DNA from: Bradyrhizobium sp. 139
GTDB lineage: Bacteria; Pseudomonadota; Alphaproteobacteria; Rhizobiales; Xanthobacteraceae
DNA: 64,000 nt
Direction: 5' to 3'
NCBI RefSeq assembly: GCF_023074175.1
Contig: NZ_JADPKS010000073.1
Coordinates: 1 to 64,000, forward strand
Of the stretch, positions 8,645-18,119 are shown one piece after another (within the stretch, counting starts at the first letter, position 1; each line of letters begins with the position of its first letter). A program made the translations under genes and the position numbers. The notes beneath the pieces were generated by a model. The model did no database searches, was not told the origin of the DNA, and worked only from the letters and a program-made list of their open reading frames with translations.

Positions 8645-9010
8645 TTACGACTTCGCCGGGTCGAACATACACTGCAAGGTCGGCTTGGCAATCTTGGTGA
8701 AGGTGGGGCCGATCTCGCCGTGCTTGGACGCCGGCACCCAATCAGTCTCGATCGTTGGCACACCGGTCTCGCTGATGCCCCGCAACAGCGCCTCGCGCAG
8801 ATCGCGGTCGTCGACGGCCGCGGCGGCGTGATCATGCAGGCAGCCGCAGACCTCCTCGGGATGCTCCCAGCGCCCGTGCATCCGCGGCGCACACTGACGC
8901 ACGAACTCGCTGCGGGGATCCGGTAGTCTGGAGGGAGCGCGCACCTGCGCCTGAGCGGCACTGATCGTCAGAAGGGATACGAGCGCTGCGGCGCAGAACC
9001 GAACAATCAT
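8645..9010 (-). CDS. Exported hypothetical protein with cysteines
   Basis: This encodes 121 residues from the ATG at 9010. Residues 1-22 (MIVRFCAAALVSLLTISAAQA) form a typical Sec signal peptide ending in AQA. The mature domain contains QCAPRM, EEVCGCLHDH and LQCMFDP, giving four cysteines that suggest disulphides. No known domain is recognised. It may be co-transcribed with the smaller exported protein just upstream (start 9210). Confidence 0.65.
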   Translation of the reverse strand: MIVRFCAAALVSLLTISAAQAQVRAPSRLPDPRSEFVRQCAPRMHGRWEHPEEVCGCLHDHAAAAVDDRDLREALLRGISETGVPTIETDWVPASKHGEIGPTFTKIAKPTLQCMFDPAKS

Positions 9011-9045
9011 GATGGCCTTTATCGGCTGATTTTTCTTGGCAGCGA

Positions 9046-9210
9046 TCAGAAGCGCGCGGCAACCACGATCGGCTGCGGCGCCGTGATGGTCACCGATGAG
9101 CCGCTGTACAGGAAGGTGCCGACACCCGGCAGATTGCCGTCCGGCGCCCCCGCGAACGACGAGCCGGCGAGCACAAAACCGAAGCCAAGGACGAAGCTGA
9201 GCGCGCGCAT
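9046..9210 (-). CDS. Very small exported protein
   Basis: An ORF of 54 residues from the ATG at 9210 starts MRALSFVLGFGFVLAGSSFAG, a good signal peptide with cleavage near residue 20. The remainder is glycine/serine/valine rich with no known motif. It lies 35 bases upstream of the next exported protein on the same strand, so the pair could be one transcript. Being short, it could be a chance ORF, but the signal peptide argues for coding. Confidence 0.45.
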   Translation of the reverse strand: MRALSFVLGFGFVLAGSSFAGAPDGNLPGVGTFLYSGSSVTITAPQPIVVAARF

Positions 9211-9615
9211 GGTCTTGTCTCCGAATTCCGTGGCCGGCGGTGCGCCGTCGTCGTTGTGAAGCTGATAACCATGGGCGGTTTCGCGCGTGATGCGCCAAGA
9301 GCGGAAAATGGTTTCGTCTACGCGAGAATTGTTTCGTCGCGCCCTGGGCAACGAAACATTCGGCAAAAAATCCCAATCATTTCAGAAGGGGCGCCCGTGG
9401 CTCAAAGCGTTTGGCAAGCTTCGTTCAGGGACGAAAACGGGCTGGGCAAGGGCGCGGCCATATCAGCGCCTTCCAGGCTTCACATGCATTTTACGTTTTT
9501 CTGCTGAAGAGAACCCAAATGAAGGCAGACCCCGTCGAACCGGGGGCGCGTCGGCTGCGACCCACGCCATCGAAACCAGAAGCCCGGACCAGTACCGGGC
9601 GCGTTCATTTGAGGG
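9211..9615. other. Intergenic stretch without a supported gene
   Basis: Several overlapping reading frames cross this stretch, but none has a recognisable domain, signal peptide or good ribosome-binding site. It should hold the promoter of the small exported gene starting at 9210. I see no clear repeat or terminator in it. Confidence 0.5.
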
Positions 9616-9624
9616 ATGGCCATC

Positions 9625-9846
9625 ATGATGGCGCAAGATCGCGCAACGGCGCGCGGCGCGGACCAAGGGACGGACCAAGGGACGGACCGCGGGGATCAAC
9701 GATCTGTTCGCAGCAGCGCCACGTCGCCTGGCGAAATGGCGCTGCAATCGAGCCGCTGCTTCGAGGCCGCGCCGCAGACATTCGTGCGGCTGACCGGCTC
9801 GCATCTTGCCAAACCGCGCGTCAGCCGCGCCATCGTCACTGAGTGA
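9625..9846 (+). CDS. Possible small protein with a DQGT repeat
   Basis: A frame of 73 residues starts at the ATG at 9625, with GAGGG about nine bases upstream (another ATG at 9616 is too close to it). It contains a 12-bp tandem repeat (GGACCAAGGGAC at 9660-9671 and 9672-9683, then a partial copy) that encodes DQGTDQGTDRG. The C-terminal part (RCFEAAPQTFVRLTGSHL) looks protein-like, but no family is recognised. It overlaps the end of creA by 11 bases in convergent orientation. Coding status is uncertain. Confidence 0.35.
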   Translation: MMAQDRATARGADQGTDQGTDRGDQRSVRSSATSPGEMALQSSRCFEAAPQTFVRLTGSHLAKPRVSRAIVTE

Positions 9847-10384
9847 AGAACTCGCCGCACTTCTGGACGTTTGCGTCAGCCGGTCCCCACGGCATGATCG
9901 GCACAGTTGAAGTCGAGTTCTTCGGCGAGCCCTCGATCAGCTTGTCCGAATAGACCATGTAGACCAGCACATTGCGCTTGGCGTCACAGCCGCGCACGAT
10001 TTGCATCTTTTTGAAGAACAGCGAGCGGCGTTGGCGGAACATGTCGTCGCCCTGCTCCATTTTGTTCTTGAACTTGATCGGACCAACCTGCCGGCAGGCG
10101 AGCGAAACATCGGAGACCTCCTCGGCAAGCCCGAGCCAGCCCTTGAAGCCGCCCTTCTCGGGCACCGTGAAATGACAGGCCACGCCCTCGACCTCGGGAT
10201 CGTCGACGCCATAGGTCGCGAGCTTGTCATTCGGGCTGACCCACTTGAACACGGTCGAGCGGCGGAAAATCAGATCCGGCTCGTCGGCAGCCAGGGCGGA
10301 CGCCACCGGCACGGTCAAGGCCAGGAGGAATAAAGCGAGGCCTTTCAAGCGGATGCCGGAAAGACCGGGGAAACGAGATGACAT
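9836..10384 (-). CDS. creA: CreA-family periplasmic protein
   Basis: This 182-residue protein matches the CreA family: a signal peptide (about 1-33, ending ASALAADE), then the conserved WVSPNDKLATYGVDDPEVEGVACH block without its long middle, FKGWLGLAEEVSDVSLACRQ and RGCDAKRNVLVYMVYSDKL. CreA proteins are small, widely conserved periplasmic proteins of unclear function; the E. coli gene sits beside creBCD, which is not the case here. The ATG at 10384 is preceded by GGAG at normal spacing. Confidence 0.9.
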   Translation of the reverse strand: MSSRFPGLSGIRLKGLALFLLALTVPVASALAADEPDLIFRRSTVFKWVSPNDKLATYGVDDPEVEGVACHFTVPEKGGFKGWLGLAEEVSDVSLACRQVGPIKFKNKMEQGDDMFRQRRSLFFKKMQIVRGCDAKRNVLVYMVYSDKLIEGSPKNSTSTVPIMPWGPADANVQKCGEFFTQ

Positions 10385-10593
10385 GAAGTTCTCCGGTAAT
10401 AAGTCCCAGCAATGTAGGCATGCAACAGCCGGTCAGGAAGACGACGGGCAAGCCGACACGGCCGCCGTTTACCGCTCCGTGAGGCTTTTTTGCTACGTCT
10501 TGGACAAAAGCAGCTGACGGCAGAACCGCCGTGCTGGTGAACGCGTATTCCCTTTGAGAGACTAACATCTGATTTGGATTGTGGATTCGAGGA

Positions 10594-12204
10594 ATGAACA
10601 GCGTGAACTGGTCCCGTTTTACCGCCACGCCGGCCCGGCTGTGGCAGGTCGCCATTTTGACGGCGGCGGGTGCGATAGGCTCGACCAGCCCGGCAGACGC
10701 GGCGTTCTACTACTGGAGCGATTACTCGGACGGGTCCTACGCCTCGCGGCAGGAGCGGCATCCCGACATTCCCCGACAGAAGCCACAGAAGCGCAGTGCG
10801 GCCGGCAAGAACGCCGCTGAGAAGGAAGCCGGCACCAAGCCGCAAGGTCCGCTCGTGATCGTCGTGTCAATCGGCCGGCAGAAGGTGACGGTCTACGATA
10901 CCAGCGGCGTGTTTGCGGAATCCCCGGTGTCGACAGGCATGAAGGGCCATTCGACGCCGATGGGCGTGTTCAGCGTGATCCAGAAGCACAAATTCCATCA
11001 CTCCAACATCTATAGCGGCGCGCCGATGCCGTACATGCAGCGGATCACCTGGTCCGGCATCGCCATGCATGCGGGCGTGCTGCCGGGTTATCCGGCCTCG
11101 CACGGCTGCATCCGCATGCCAATGGCGTTCGCGGTGAAGATGTGGAACTGGACCAGGATGGGCGCGCGCGTGATTGTCTCGCCCGGCCAGATGACGCCGC
11201 AAAATTTCTCGCATCCCCTGCTCGCCTCGGTGCGCGTGCCGCCGCAGCCCGCCGCCAGCCTGGCGCCGCAGACCAATGTCGGCGACAAGGCCGACAAGGG
11301 CGCCCCGCAAACCAAAATCAGCGAAGCAATACCTGACGAGACGAAGACCGCCAGCGCCGGCGGCGTGCTCCAGCTCCGCGCGTCGGTCGGCCACATCGTG
11401 ATGTCGGATGTGACCACCGGCAATGCGTCGGACCGCGAGCAAACAGCCGCACCATCGGACAAGGAAGCGACGCCTGTTGAGACCGCGGAGGCGTCCAAGG
11501 CGTCGATCGCCGCCGACGACAAGCCTGCCGGCAAGGTCGAGGCCGCCAAGTCCGAACCGGCGGATGCGCCGAAGCCCGAAACCGCAAAGTCCGAGCCGGC
11601 AGCAGCAGAGCCGGCCAAGATTGAAGCAGCCGAGATCGCGAAGAAGCCGGACGCGGCCGTAACGGCTACAGCGCCTGCGCCTGATGCCAAGAAAGACGAG
11701 ATCCGCGTTGCCGATCCCGCGCCAGCGGCAAAGCCGGAGGCGCCCAGGCGGGCGGGCCAGATTGCCGTCTTCATCAGCCGCAAGGATTCCAAGCTCTACG
11801 TGCGGCAGAACTTTGCGCCGTTGTTCGAGGTGCCCATCACGATCGCCGCGAGCGACCGGCCACTCGGCACGCACGTCTTCACCGCCGAGGTCGACAAGAC
11901 CGACACCAATGCGCTGCATTGGTCGGTGGTGTCGATGCCGGTCTCCGCCCGCGCCGCCGCGCGCGAGGATGACAGCCGGGTGACACGCCGCGAGCGTGGT
12001 GCCGCCGTGATCCCCGTCGCCGCCAAGCCCGTGGCTACGCCGGACAGCCCGGCCGAGGCACTCGACCGCGTTTCGATCCCCGCCGACACCATGGCGAAGA
12101 TCAACGAGATGCTGACATCGGGCGCCTCGATCATCATCTCCGACCAAGGCATTAACCAGGGCGAGACCGGCGAAGGCACCGACTTCATCGTCCGCCTGTA
12201 CTGA
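10594..12204 (+). CDS. L,D-transpeptidase (YkuD) with second degenerate domain
   Basis: This is a 536-residue exported protein. After a signal peptide (about 1-32) comes a YkuD catalytic domain (about 85-205) with the histidine in IAMHAGVLPG and the nucleophile motif SHGCIRM, Cys172. Such enzymes cross-link peptidoglycan by 3-3 bonds or attach lipoproteins. A long Ala/Lys/Pro/Glu-rich linker (about 215-385) follows. Then a segment (IAVFISRKDSKLYVRQ to LHWSVVSMP, about 390-450) resembles the start of another YkuD fold but has no SHGC motif, so it may be a non-catalytic copy. A GTG at 10579 is an alternative start; GAGGA abuts the ATG at 10594. Confidence 0.88.
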   Translation: MNSVNWSRFTATPARLWQVAILTAAGAIGSTSPADAAFYYWSDYSDGSYASRQERHPDIPRQKPQKRSAAGKNAAEKEAGTKPQGPLVIVVSIGRQKVTVYDTSGVFAESPVSTGMKGHSTPMGVFSVIQKHKFHHSNIYSGAPMPYMQRITWSGIAMHAGVLPGYPASHGCIRMPMAFAVKMWNWTRMGARVIVSPGQMTPQNFSHPLLASVRVPPQPAASLAPQTNVGDKADKGAPQTKISEAIPDETKTASAGGVLQLRASVGHIVMSDVTTGNASDREQTAAPSDKEATPVETAEASKASIAADDKPAGKVEAAKSEPADAPKPETAKSEPAAAEPAKIEAAEIAKKPDAAVTATAPAPDAKKDEIRVADPAPAAKPEAPRRAGQIAVFISRKDSKLYVRQNFAPLFEVPITIAASDRPLGTHVFTAEVDKTDTNALHWSVVSMPVSARAAAREDDSRVTRRERGAAVIPVAAKPVATPDSPAEALDRVSIPADTMAKINEMLTSGASIIISDQGINQGETGEGTDFIVRLY

Positions 12205-12289
12205 CGCGCCTCGCCGCGTCCGATAACGCGGTGTTGAGCAGGCCCGTCGCGCCGACGGAGTAAGGTGCATCACGTCGGGGTACGTTGCC

Positions 12290-12856
12290 ATGCTGAACCG
12301 CAGGACCATGCTCGCCGCTCTTGTGGCGACGACCGCGTCTGCTACACGCGCGCTCGCCGATGGCGGCATGAGCCGGATCTCGGCCTACGCCTTCTCCTTC
12401 CCTGCATTGTCCGGCGACGACCTCCGCCTTGCGGCTTTCACGGGCAAGCCGCTGCTGGTCGTCAACACCGCTTCGCTCTGCGGCTACACTCCGCAATATG
12501 CCGGCCTGCAAGAGCTCTGGAATGAGTTTCGCGCGCGCGGGCTCACCGTGATCGGGGTGCCCTCCAACGATTTCGGTGCCCAGGAGCCAGGCGGCACGAG
12601 CGAAACCATGCAGACCGCGCACCACCAATATGGCGTTACCTTCCCGATCACCGCCAAGTCTGTCGTGGTCGGCGCGAAGGCGCATCCGTTCTACAAATGG
12701 GCTGCAGAGGTGCGCCCGCGCGAGGTTCCGCGCTGGAACTTCCACAAATACCTGATCGGCCGGGACGGCTATATCACCGAGGTCTTTTCGTCGGCGATCG
12801 AACCGGCTGACACGCGGATCAAGACGGCCATCGCAAGGGCGCTGGCCGATAGCTGA
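12290..12856 (+). CDS. Exported glutathione peroxidase-family protein
   Basis: The 188-residue protein shows the family motifs NTASLCGYTPQY (catalytic Cys64), PSNDFGAQEPG (with the active-site Gln) and RWNFHKYLIG. Such cysteine peroxidases reduce hydroperoxides, usually using thioredoxin in bacteria. It starts MLNRRTMLAALVATTASATRALA, a signal sequence with a twin-arginine-like start, so it probably acts in the periplasm, unlike the typical cytosolic BtuE/Gpx. It stands alone, following the L,D-transpeptidase by 85 bases. Confidence 0.9.
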   Translation: MLNRRTMLAALVATTASATRALADGGMSRISAYAFSFPALSGDDLRLAAFTGKPLLVVNTASLCGYTPQYAGLQELWNEFRARGLTVIGVPSNDFGAQEPGGTSETMQTAHHQYGVTFPITAKSVVVGAKAHPFYKWAAEVRPREVPRWNFHKYLIGRDGYITEVFSSAIEPADTRIKTAIARALADS

Positions 12857-13020
12857 CGATCCTCGCTCCAATCCGGCTGGGCACAATTGTGGCGGAGCGT
12901 GAAACAGCCGTTGCAATGGCGAGGGCCCACCATCTAGGCTAGGGTCATGAGGGACAGGATGGTTTTGCCGGAGGCGAAAAGCCACGGCGGAACAACGGGA
13001 TCAATCTCGAGGACATCACC

Positions 13021-14046
13021 ATGCGTGTGGCGGCAGGACTGATTTTAGCAAGCGCGATGTCGGTTGCGTTGACGAGCGCGGCGTGGTCGCAGACCCCGGC
13101 AGCAAAGCCCGCAGCCGCCACGCAAGCAGCCCCCGCGGCGACACCGGCCGCTTCCGCGCCCGCGGCGGCTCCGGCAGCCGCTCCCGCAGTGGCCGCCGCC
13201 CCGGCGGGCTTCGTCAATCCGCCCCCGCCGCGACAGGCGCCGCAGCCGGCGCGCGCAGCCTGCAACACGCCGGGCGCACTCGGGGTCGCCCGCACGGTCG
13301 AGATCGACACGACCGGCGGTCCCGGCTTCGGCTTCGAGCATTTCAAGGAGCTCGACTTCCTGCGCGAGCATGAGGTGGTGCTGACCTTCGACGATGGTCC
13401 CTGGCCGAAGAACACGCCCGCGGTGCTGAAGGCGCTGGCCGACGAATGCACCACTGGCATTTTCTTCTCCATCGGCAAGCATGCGACCTATGAGCCGGAG
13501 ATCCTGAAGCAGGTCTACGCAGCTGGCCACACGGTGGGCGCACACACCTGGTCGCACGCCAACCTCAACAACAAGAAGCTTACCGAGCAGCAGCGCAAGG
13601 AAGAGATCGAGAAGGGATTCTCGGCAGTGAAGTGGGCACTCGGCGGCATCTCGCCCTCGCCGTTCTTCCGCTTCCCGGCGCTCCAGCATCCGCCGGAGAT
13701 GGTCACTTATCTCGGCAACCGCAACGTCGCGATCTTCTCGTGCGACATCGACTCCTTCGATTTCAAGGCGTCCAAGCCCGAGAAGGTCGTCGAAACCGTG
13801 ATGAAGAAGCTCGACACCAGGGGCAAGGGCATCATCCTGATGCACGACTTCCAGAAGCATACCGCGGAAGCCCTGCCGGAGCTGCTCAAGCGCCTGAAGG
13901 CCGGCGGCTACAAGGTGGTGGCGATGCGCGCCAAGTTCCCGGCGTCGACGCTGCCGGAATACGACCAGGAGCTGCTCAAGGACGTCAAGCTGCCGACGGT
14001 GAGTCAGCGCCCGGTCAATTCCGTGGTGACGACCGTTTCCGAATAG
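13021..14046 (+). CDS. Polysaccharide deacetylase (NodB-homology domain)
   Basis: This is a 341-residue exported carbohydrate esterase 4 protein. Residues 1-23 form a signal peptide, and an Ala/Pro-rich spacer (24-78) follows. The NodB domain has motif 1 TFDDGPW (122-128, catalytic Asp and metal Asp) and motif 2 HTWSH (175-179, the two metal histidines). IILMHDF near 280 gives the later histidine. It probably removes acetyl groups from a cell-surface polysaccharide or peptidoglycan. It is not the nodulation NodB, which is shorter and lacks the leader. GAGGA precedes the ATG. Confidence 0.9.
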   Translation: MRVAAGLILASAMSVALTSAAWSQTPAAKPAAATQAAPAATPAASAPAAAPAAAPAVAAAPAGFVNPPPPRQAPQPARAACNTPGALGVARTVEIDTTGGPGFGFEHFKELDFLREHEVVLTFDDGPWPKNTPAVLKALADECTTGIFFSIGKHATYEPEILKQVYAAGHTVGAHTWSHANLNNKKLTEQQRKEEIEKGFSAVKWALGGISPSPFFRFPALQHPPEMVTYLGNRNVAIFSCDIDSFDFKASKPEKVVETVMKKLDTRGKGIILMHDFQKHTAEALPELLKRLKAGGYKVVAMRAKFPASTLPEYDQELLKDVKLPTVSQRPVNSVVTTVSE

Positions 14047-14053
14047 CCGGCCA

Positions 14054-14608
14054 TTGTCTTTCCGGTTCGAAGGCTACGTCATCGTCTCAGCGGAGGGCAT
14101 GCTTGCCGACGCGAGCCATGTCATGCCCGACAGCCTGAAGTTCGAAGGCGACAAGCTGTTCTTCGAGCAGGCGCTCGATCGCGCCGCGCTGATCGTGCAC
14201 GGCCGGCACTCGCACGAGCAGCAGCCGAATTCGCCGAAGCGCAAGCGGCTGATCCTGACCCGCAAGATCAAGGCGCTGACCGTCGATCCCGAGATGCCGA
14301 AGGCGACATTGTGGAACCCGGATCACGCGAGCTTCGAGGAAGCATGCGCTTTTGCTGATATGGCTGGCGGCACCGTGGCGATCATCGGCGGCCCTGTCGT
14401 GTTCGACATGTTCATGGACCGCTACGACACCTTCTGGCTCTCGGAAGCCCCGCATGTGCGGCTGCCCGAGGGCGAAGGCTGCTTTGTCGGTGTGCCGGAG
14501 CAGACGCCGCACGAGGTGCTGACGTCACACGGGATGAAGCCTGGCGCGCCGTTCATCCTGGATGCGGCGCATGACGTCGCGGTAACGCCGTGGCGCAGGA
14601 CCGGTTAG
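14054..14608 (+). CDS. Dihydrofolate reductase-like protein
   Basis: The protein has 184 residues with a TTG start at 14054, seven bases after the deacetylase stop. It resembles the RibD-C/DHFR-like fold: YVIVSAEGMLAD at the N-terminus, a central nucleotide-contact region (ALIVHGRHSH) and GGTVAIIGGPVVFDMFM, the typical glycine-rich NADPH-binding segment. It lacks obvious folate-specific residues, so an NADPH-dependent reductase of unknown substrate is the safest label. It is probably transcribed with the deacetylase gene. Confidence 0.75.
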   Translation: MSFRFEGYVIVSAEGMLADASHVMPDSLKFEGDKLFFEQALDRAALIVHGRHSHEQQPNSPKRKRLILTRKIKALTVDPEMPKATLWNPDHASFEEACAFADMAGGTVAIIGGPVVFDMFMDRYDTFWLSEAPHVRLPEGEGCFVGVPEQTPHEVLTSHGMKPGAPFILDAAHDVAVTPWRRTG

Positions 14609-14639
14609 CGCTCGGCGGCCTACCCGCCCCACAAAACAT

Positions 14640-14668
14640 CGAAAACAACCCCATGCACAGTAGAATGG
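14640..14668. repeat. Dispersed motif CGAAAACAACCCC, copy 1
   Basis: The sequence CGAAAACAACCCCATGCACAGTA follows the DHFR-like gene by about 30 bases. A diverged copy is found at about 44517-44541, also just after a gene end. In both places it sits in a short intergenic space. A dispersed repeat or a 3' processing or binding site are possible. Confidence 0.45.
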
Positions 14669-14707
14669 CCCTGCCGGCCAGGATGCTTTGAGCGCGTCTA
14701 CGGAACT

Positions 14708-15160
14708 CTAGACGTCGCCATAGGCCGCCTCGGCCGGCCGCGTGGCGCGGCCGTAGCCCATGATCATGAACAGCGCGCCGATGATCGACAGGTTCTTGAG
14801 CGCGTCGACCAGCATCTTGGCGTTGTCGGGCGGCGCCTGATTCCAGAAGTCGTTGAACAGCACGGTCGCGACCGCGAGATAGATGATCAGCAGCATCGCG
14901 AAGAATCTTGCGCCGAAGTTCAGCGCGATCATCAGCCCTGCGATGATCTCGAGCACCCCGACCGCGATCGCCAAAAGCTGCGGCGTGGTCATGGCGGTCG
15001 CGGTCTCGATCTGCTTGGCGTAAGGCGCGATGATGTCGGGCACCACGACCTTGGTGGCGATGAAATCAGCCGTCGCCTGAATGGCAAAGAGCTTGGTCGC
15101 GCCCGTGTAGATGAACAGCACGGCGAACAGGATCCGCCCGAAAGTCACGAAGGCTGGCAT
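14708..15160 (-). CDS. DoxX-family membrane protein
   Basis: This 150-residue protein has four predicted membrane helices (about 4-22, 58-80, 82-102 and 120-138). The N-terminal FGRILFAVLFIYTGATKLFA and the central ITAGL-like glycine-rich helix (LAIAVGVLEIIAGLMIAL) are typical of the DoxX/YphA family. Members have been linked to thiol-stress or quinone-related functions in other bacteria; the role here is unknown. It is monocistronic and convergent with the DHFR-like gene. Confidence 0.85.
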   Translation of the reverse strand: MPAFVTFGRILFAVLFIYTGATKLFAIQATADFIATKVVVPDIIAPYAKQIETATAMTTPQLLAIAVGVLEIIAGLMIALNFGARFFAMLLIIYLAVATVLFNDFWNQAPPDNAKMLVDALKNLSIIGALFMIMGYGRATRPAEAAYGDV

Positions 15161-15381
15161 GATCGGCCTCTTTGCTCAGGCTTTCTGAAACTGGAATTTT
15201 GACGAGAGCACCGAGCGATTATGAAGTGTCATTCGTCGGTTTACAAACGGGGAAATCGGGACACCGTTTTGAAAAGATCGAACCGCTGACGCGCCGGAAG
15301 TGCGCTCCCTCTCCCCGTTGTTACGGCAGGGCTATCGCATATGAAAAAAACGGGCGGGAAGCTCGCCTGCGGCCATCCTTT

Positions 15382-15477
15382 GAGACGCCCGCCTACGGCG
15401 GGCCCTCAGGATGAGGTCGCGTTTCGCGGCCAGATATCAGACCCTCGTGGTGAGGAGCCCGCCAAAGCGGGCGTCTC
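15382..15477. repeat. Palindromic intergenic repeat with two internal hairpins
   Basis: GAGACGCCCGC (15382-15392) and its exact complement GCGGGCGTCTC (15467-15477) bracket the element. Within it are two short hairpins, GCCCGCCTACGGCGGGC (15387-15403) and GCCCGCCAAAGCGGGC (15457-15472), and facing CCCTCAGGATGAGG and CCCTCGTGGTGAGG segments. It lies in the 403-base gap between doxX and maeB, which otherwise shows no gene. Confidence 0.75.
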
Positions 15478-15563
15478 GAACCATGCAGGCCGAGCACGTC
15501 CGGCAAGCTCACAGCTGCCAAATGCGATTGCCTTGCCTGCGGAGCGAGGTGAAGACCGCCGCC

Positions 15564-17873
15564 TCAGCTAAACAACGTCGGCTGCTGCCGGGCCGCGCGC
15601 TCCTGCGCTTCGACCACGGCCACCGCGGTCATGTTGAGGATACCGCGCGCCGTCACCGACGGGGTGAGGATGTGGGCGGGGCGCGCCGGGCCGATCAGGA
15701 TCGGGCCGACGGGGAGCGCATCCGCCAGCGACTTGATCATTTGATAGGCGACGTTGGCGGTGTCGAGGCTCGGCATGATCATGATGTTGGCCTCGCCCTC
15801 GAGCTTGGAGTGCGGCAGCACCATTTTCCGCGCGGCGGCGGAGAGCGAGGTGTCGCCCTGCATCTCGCCGTCGGCCTCGATCTCCGGATGCTTCTCCTTC
15901 AACAGCTGGGTCGCCCGGCGCATCTTGCGCGAGGATTCCGTGTCGTAGCTGCCGAAATCCGAATGCGAGACGAAGGCGATCTTCGGCTTGATGTTGAAGC
16001 GCTGGACGTGGACTGCCGCTAGCGAAGCGATCTCGGCGAGCTCCTCGGCGCTCGGATTGGGCCGCACCTGGGTATCGGCGATGAAGAAGGCGCCCTTGCT
16101 CGTGATCAGCAGCGCCAGCGCCGCATAGTCGCTGATCCCCGGGCAGAACCCGACGATCTCGCGGACATGGCGCAGATGGCTCATGTAGCGGCCCTCGACG
16201 CCGCAGAGCATGGCGTCCGCCTCTCCGCGCACCACCGCGAGTGCGGCGATGACCGTGTTGTTGGTGCGCACCACCGTGCGCGCCGCATCCGGCGTGACGC
16301 CGCAGCGGCCGGCGACCTCGACATAGGACTGCACGTAGGAGCGGTAGCGCGGATCGTCCTCGGGATTGACGAGGTCGAAATCCTTGCCTGCCTTGATCGA
16401 CAGGCCGAAGCGCTTGATGCGCGCCTCGACGACCGACGGACGCCCGACCAGGATCGGCGTCGCCAGCTTCTCCTCCAGCACGACTTGCGTGGCGCGCAGC
16501 ACGCGCTCGTCCTCGCCTTCGGCGTAGATCACGCGCACCGGCTGGGTCTTGGCCTTGGCGAACATCGGCTTCATGACGAGGCCGGAGCGGAAGGCGAAGC
16601 GCTCGAGCAGCGCGGTGTATTCGTCGAAATTGGTGATGGGGCGCGTCGCGACGCCCGACTCCATCGCCGCCTTGGCGACGGCGGGGGCGATGCGTAAAAT
16701 CAACCGTGGATCAAAGGGACTCGGGATCAGCGAGCCCGGACCAAAGCCCTGCGCTTCGCCGGTGTCAAAGCCTTGCGCCACCGCATCCGACGGCGCCTCG
16801 CGCGCGAGCTGCGCGATGGCCTCGACGGCGGCGTGCTTCATCTCCTCGTTGATCGCGGTGGCGCCGACGTCGAGCGCGCCGCGGAAGATGAAGGGAAAAC
16901 AGAGGACGTTGTTGACCTGGTTCGGATAATCGGAACGCCCGGTGCAGATCATGGCGTCGGGACGGGCCTTGCGCGCCTCCTCCGGCATGATCTCCGGCGT
17001 TGGGTTGGCGAGCGCCATGATCAAGGGCTTGTCGCTCATTGTCTTGGCCATTTCGGGTTTGAGCACGCCCGGCGCAGAGAGCCCGATGAAGATGTCGGCG
17101 CCGCCGATCACGTCGGCGAGCGTGCGCTTGTCGGTCTTCTGCGCGTAGACCGCCTTCCAGCGATCCATCGTGGTGTTGCGGCCCTCATGCACGAGACCGT
17201 CGATGTCGCAGACCCAGATATTCTTGCGCTGCGCGCCCATCGACACCAGCAGGTTCAGCGTCGCGATCGCTGCGGCCCCCGCCCCCGACGCCACGATCTT
17301 GACGTCGGACAGTTTCTTGCCGTTCAGCCGGAGGCCATTGGTGATGGCGGCGGCGACGATGATCGCGGTACCGTGCTGGTCGTCATGGAAGACCGGGATC
17401 TTCATGCGCGCCTTCAGCTGCGCCTCGATCTCGAAGCACTCCGGTCCGCGGATATCCTCGAGATTGATGCCGCCGAAGGTCGGCTCGAGCGCCGCCACGG
17501 TCTCGACCACGCGGTCGATGGTGTCGGCGGCGATCTCGATGTCGAACACGTCGATGCCGGCGAACTTCTTGAACAGAACCGCCTTGCCCTCCATCACCGG
17601 CTTCGAAGCCAGAGGCCCGATGTTGCCGAGGCCGAGCACCGCGGTGCCGTTCGAGACCACGGCGACCAGATTGGCGCGAGTGGTCAGGGTCGCAGCTTCC
17701 GCCGGGTTCTTGGCGATCTCGGTGCAGGCGGCAGCCACGCCCGGAGAATAGGCAAGCGCGAGGTCGCGCTGGTTGGCAAGCGGCTTGCTCGCCTGGATCT
17801 CGAGCTTTCCGGGGCGCGGCAGACGGTGATAGGCCAGCGCCGCCTGGTGGAGATCATCGGAATAGGACGACAT
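15564..17873 (-). CDS. maeB: NADP-dependent malic enzyme (MaeB type)
   Basis: This 769-residue protein decarboxylates malate to pyruvate with NADP. The N-terminal malic-enzyme part (about 1-430) contains [12 protein letters not shown], the catalytic-lysine region [19 protein letters not shown], the metal site [10 protein letters not shown] and the Rossmann segment [15 protein letters not shown]. The C-terminal half (about 440-760) is the phosphotransacetylase-like domain found in MaeB ([32 protein letters not shown]), normally regulatory and without PTA activity. Length and order match the hybrid malic enzymes of Rhizobiales, which support growth on dicarboxylates. Confidence 0.95.
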   Translation of the reverse strand: MSSYSDDLHQAALAYHRLPRPGKLEIQASKPLANQRDLALAYSPGVAAACTEIAKNPAEAATLTTRANLVAVVSNGTAVLGLGNIGPLASKPVMEGKAVLFKKFAGIDVFDIEIAADTIDRVVETVAALEPTFGGINLEDIRGPECFEIEAQLKARMKIPVFHDDQHGTAIIVAAAITNGLRLNGKKLSDVKIVASGAGAAAIATLNLLVSMGAQRKNIWVCDIDGLVHEGRNTTMDRWKAVYAQKTDKRTLADVIGGADIFIGLSAPGVLKPEMAKTMSDKPLIMALANPTPEIMPEEARKARPDAMICTGRSDYPNQVNNVLCFPFIFRGALDVGATAINEEMKHAAVEAIAQLAREAPSDAVAQGFDTGEAQGFGPGSLIPSPFDPRLILRIAPAVAKAAMESGVATRPITNFDEYTALLERFAFRSGLVMKPMFAKAKTQPVRVIYAEGEDERVLRATQVVLEEKLATPILVGRPSVVEARIKRFGLSIKAGKDFDLVNPEDDPRYRSYVQSYVEVAGRCGVTPDAARTVVRTNNTVIAALAVVRGEADAMLCGVEGRYMSHLRHVREIVGFCPGISDYAALALLITSKGAFFIADTQVRPNPSAEELAEIASLAAVHVQRFNIKPKIAFVSHSDFGSYDTESSRKMRRATQLLKEKHPEIEADGEMQGDTSLSAAARKMVLPHSKLEGEANIMIMPSLDTANVAYQMIKSLADALPVGPILIGPARPAHILTPSVTARGILNMTAVAVVEAQERAARQQPTLFS

Positions 17874-18119
17874 GCGGTCTCTCGCCTCGCGTTACCGGCC
17901 TCAAACTACGTTGTCCCGACCGGCCTGTCGCGGATCGCGGTATTCCGGGTCATGGAAACGGGATGAAGCACGCCCGGCGCCCCGGTGGCAACATCCGATT
18001 GCAACGCCATCAACAGGCCGCGCAGTCAAACATTTGAAAACCATAGCTTTCCTGGACCGCACACGACTTTGCGAATATGGCAGGTTGCGCGGCGTACAAC
18101 CGGCAACTGGGGCTGAGGA

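Noticed and set aside
10867-12369. Very long antisense frame over the L,D-transpeptidase
   Set aside because: High-GC genes routinely leave open antisense frames; this one is Arg/Gly/His-rich and lacks any domain.
12945-13478. Long minus-strand frame over the polysaccharide deacetylase
   Set aside because: It is Ala/Gly/Ser-rich with no motif, while the plus strand has a signal peptide, the NodB motifs and an RBS.
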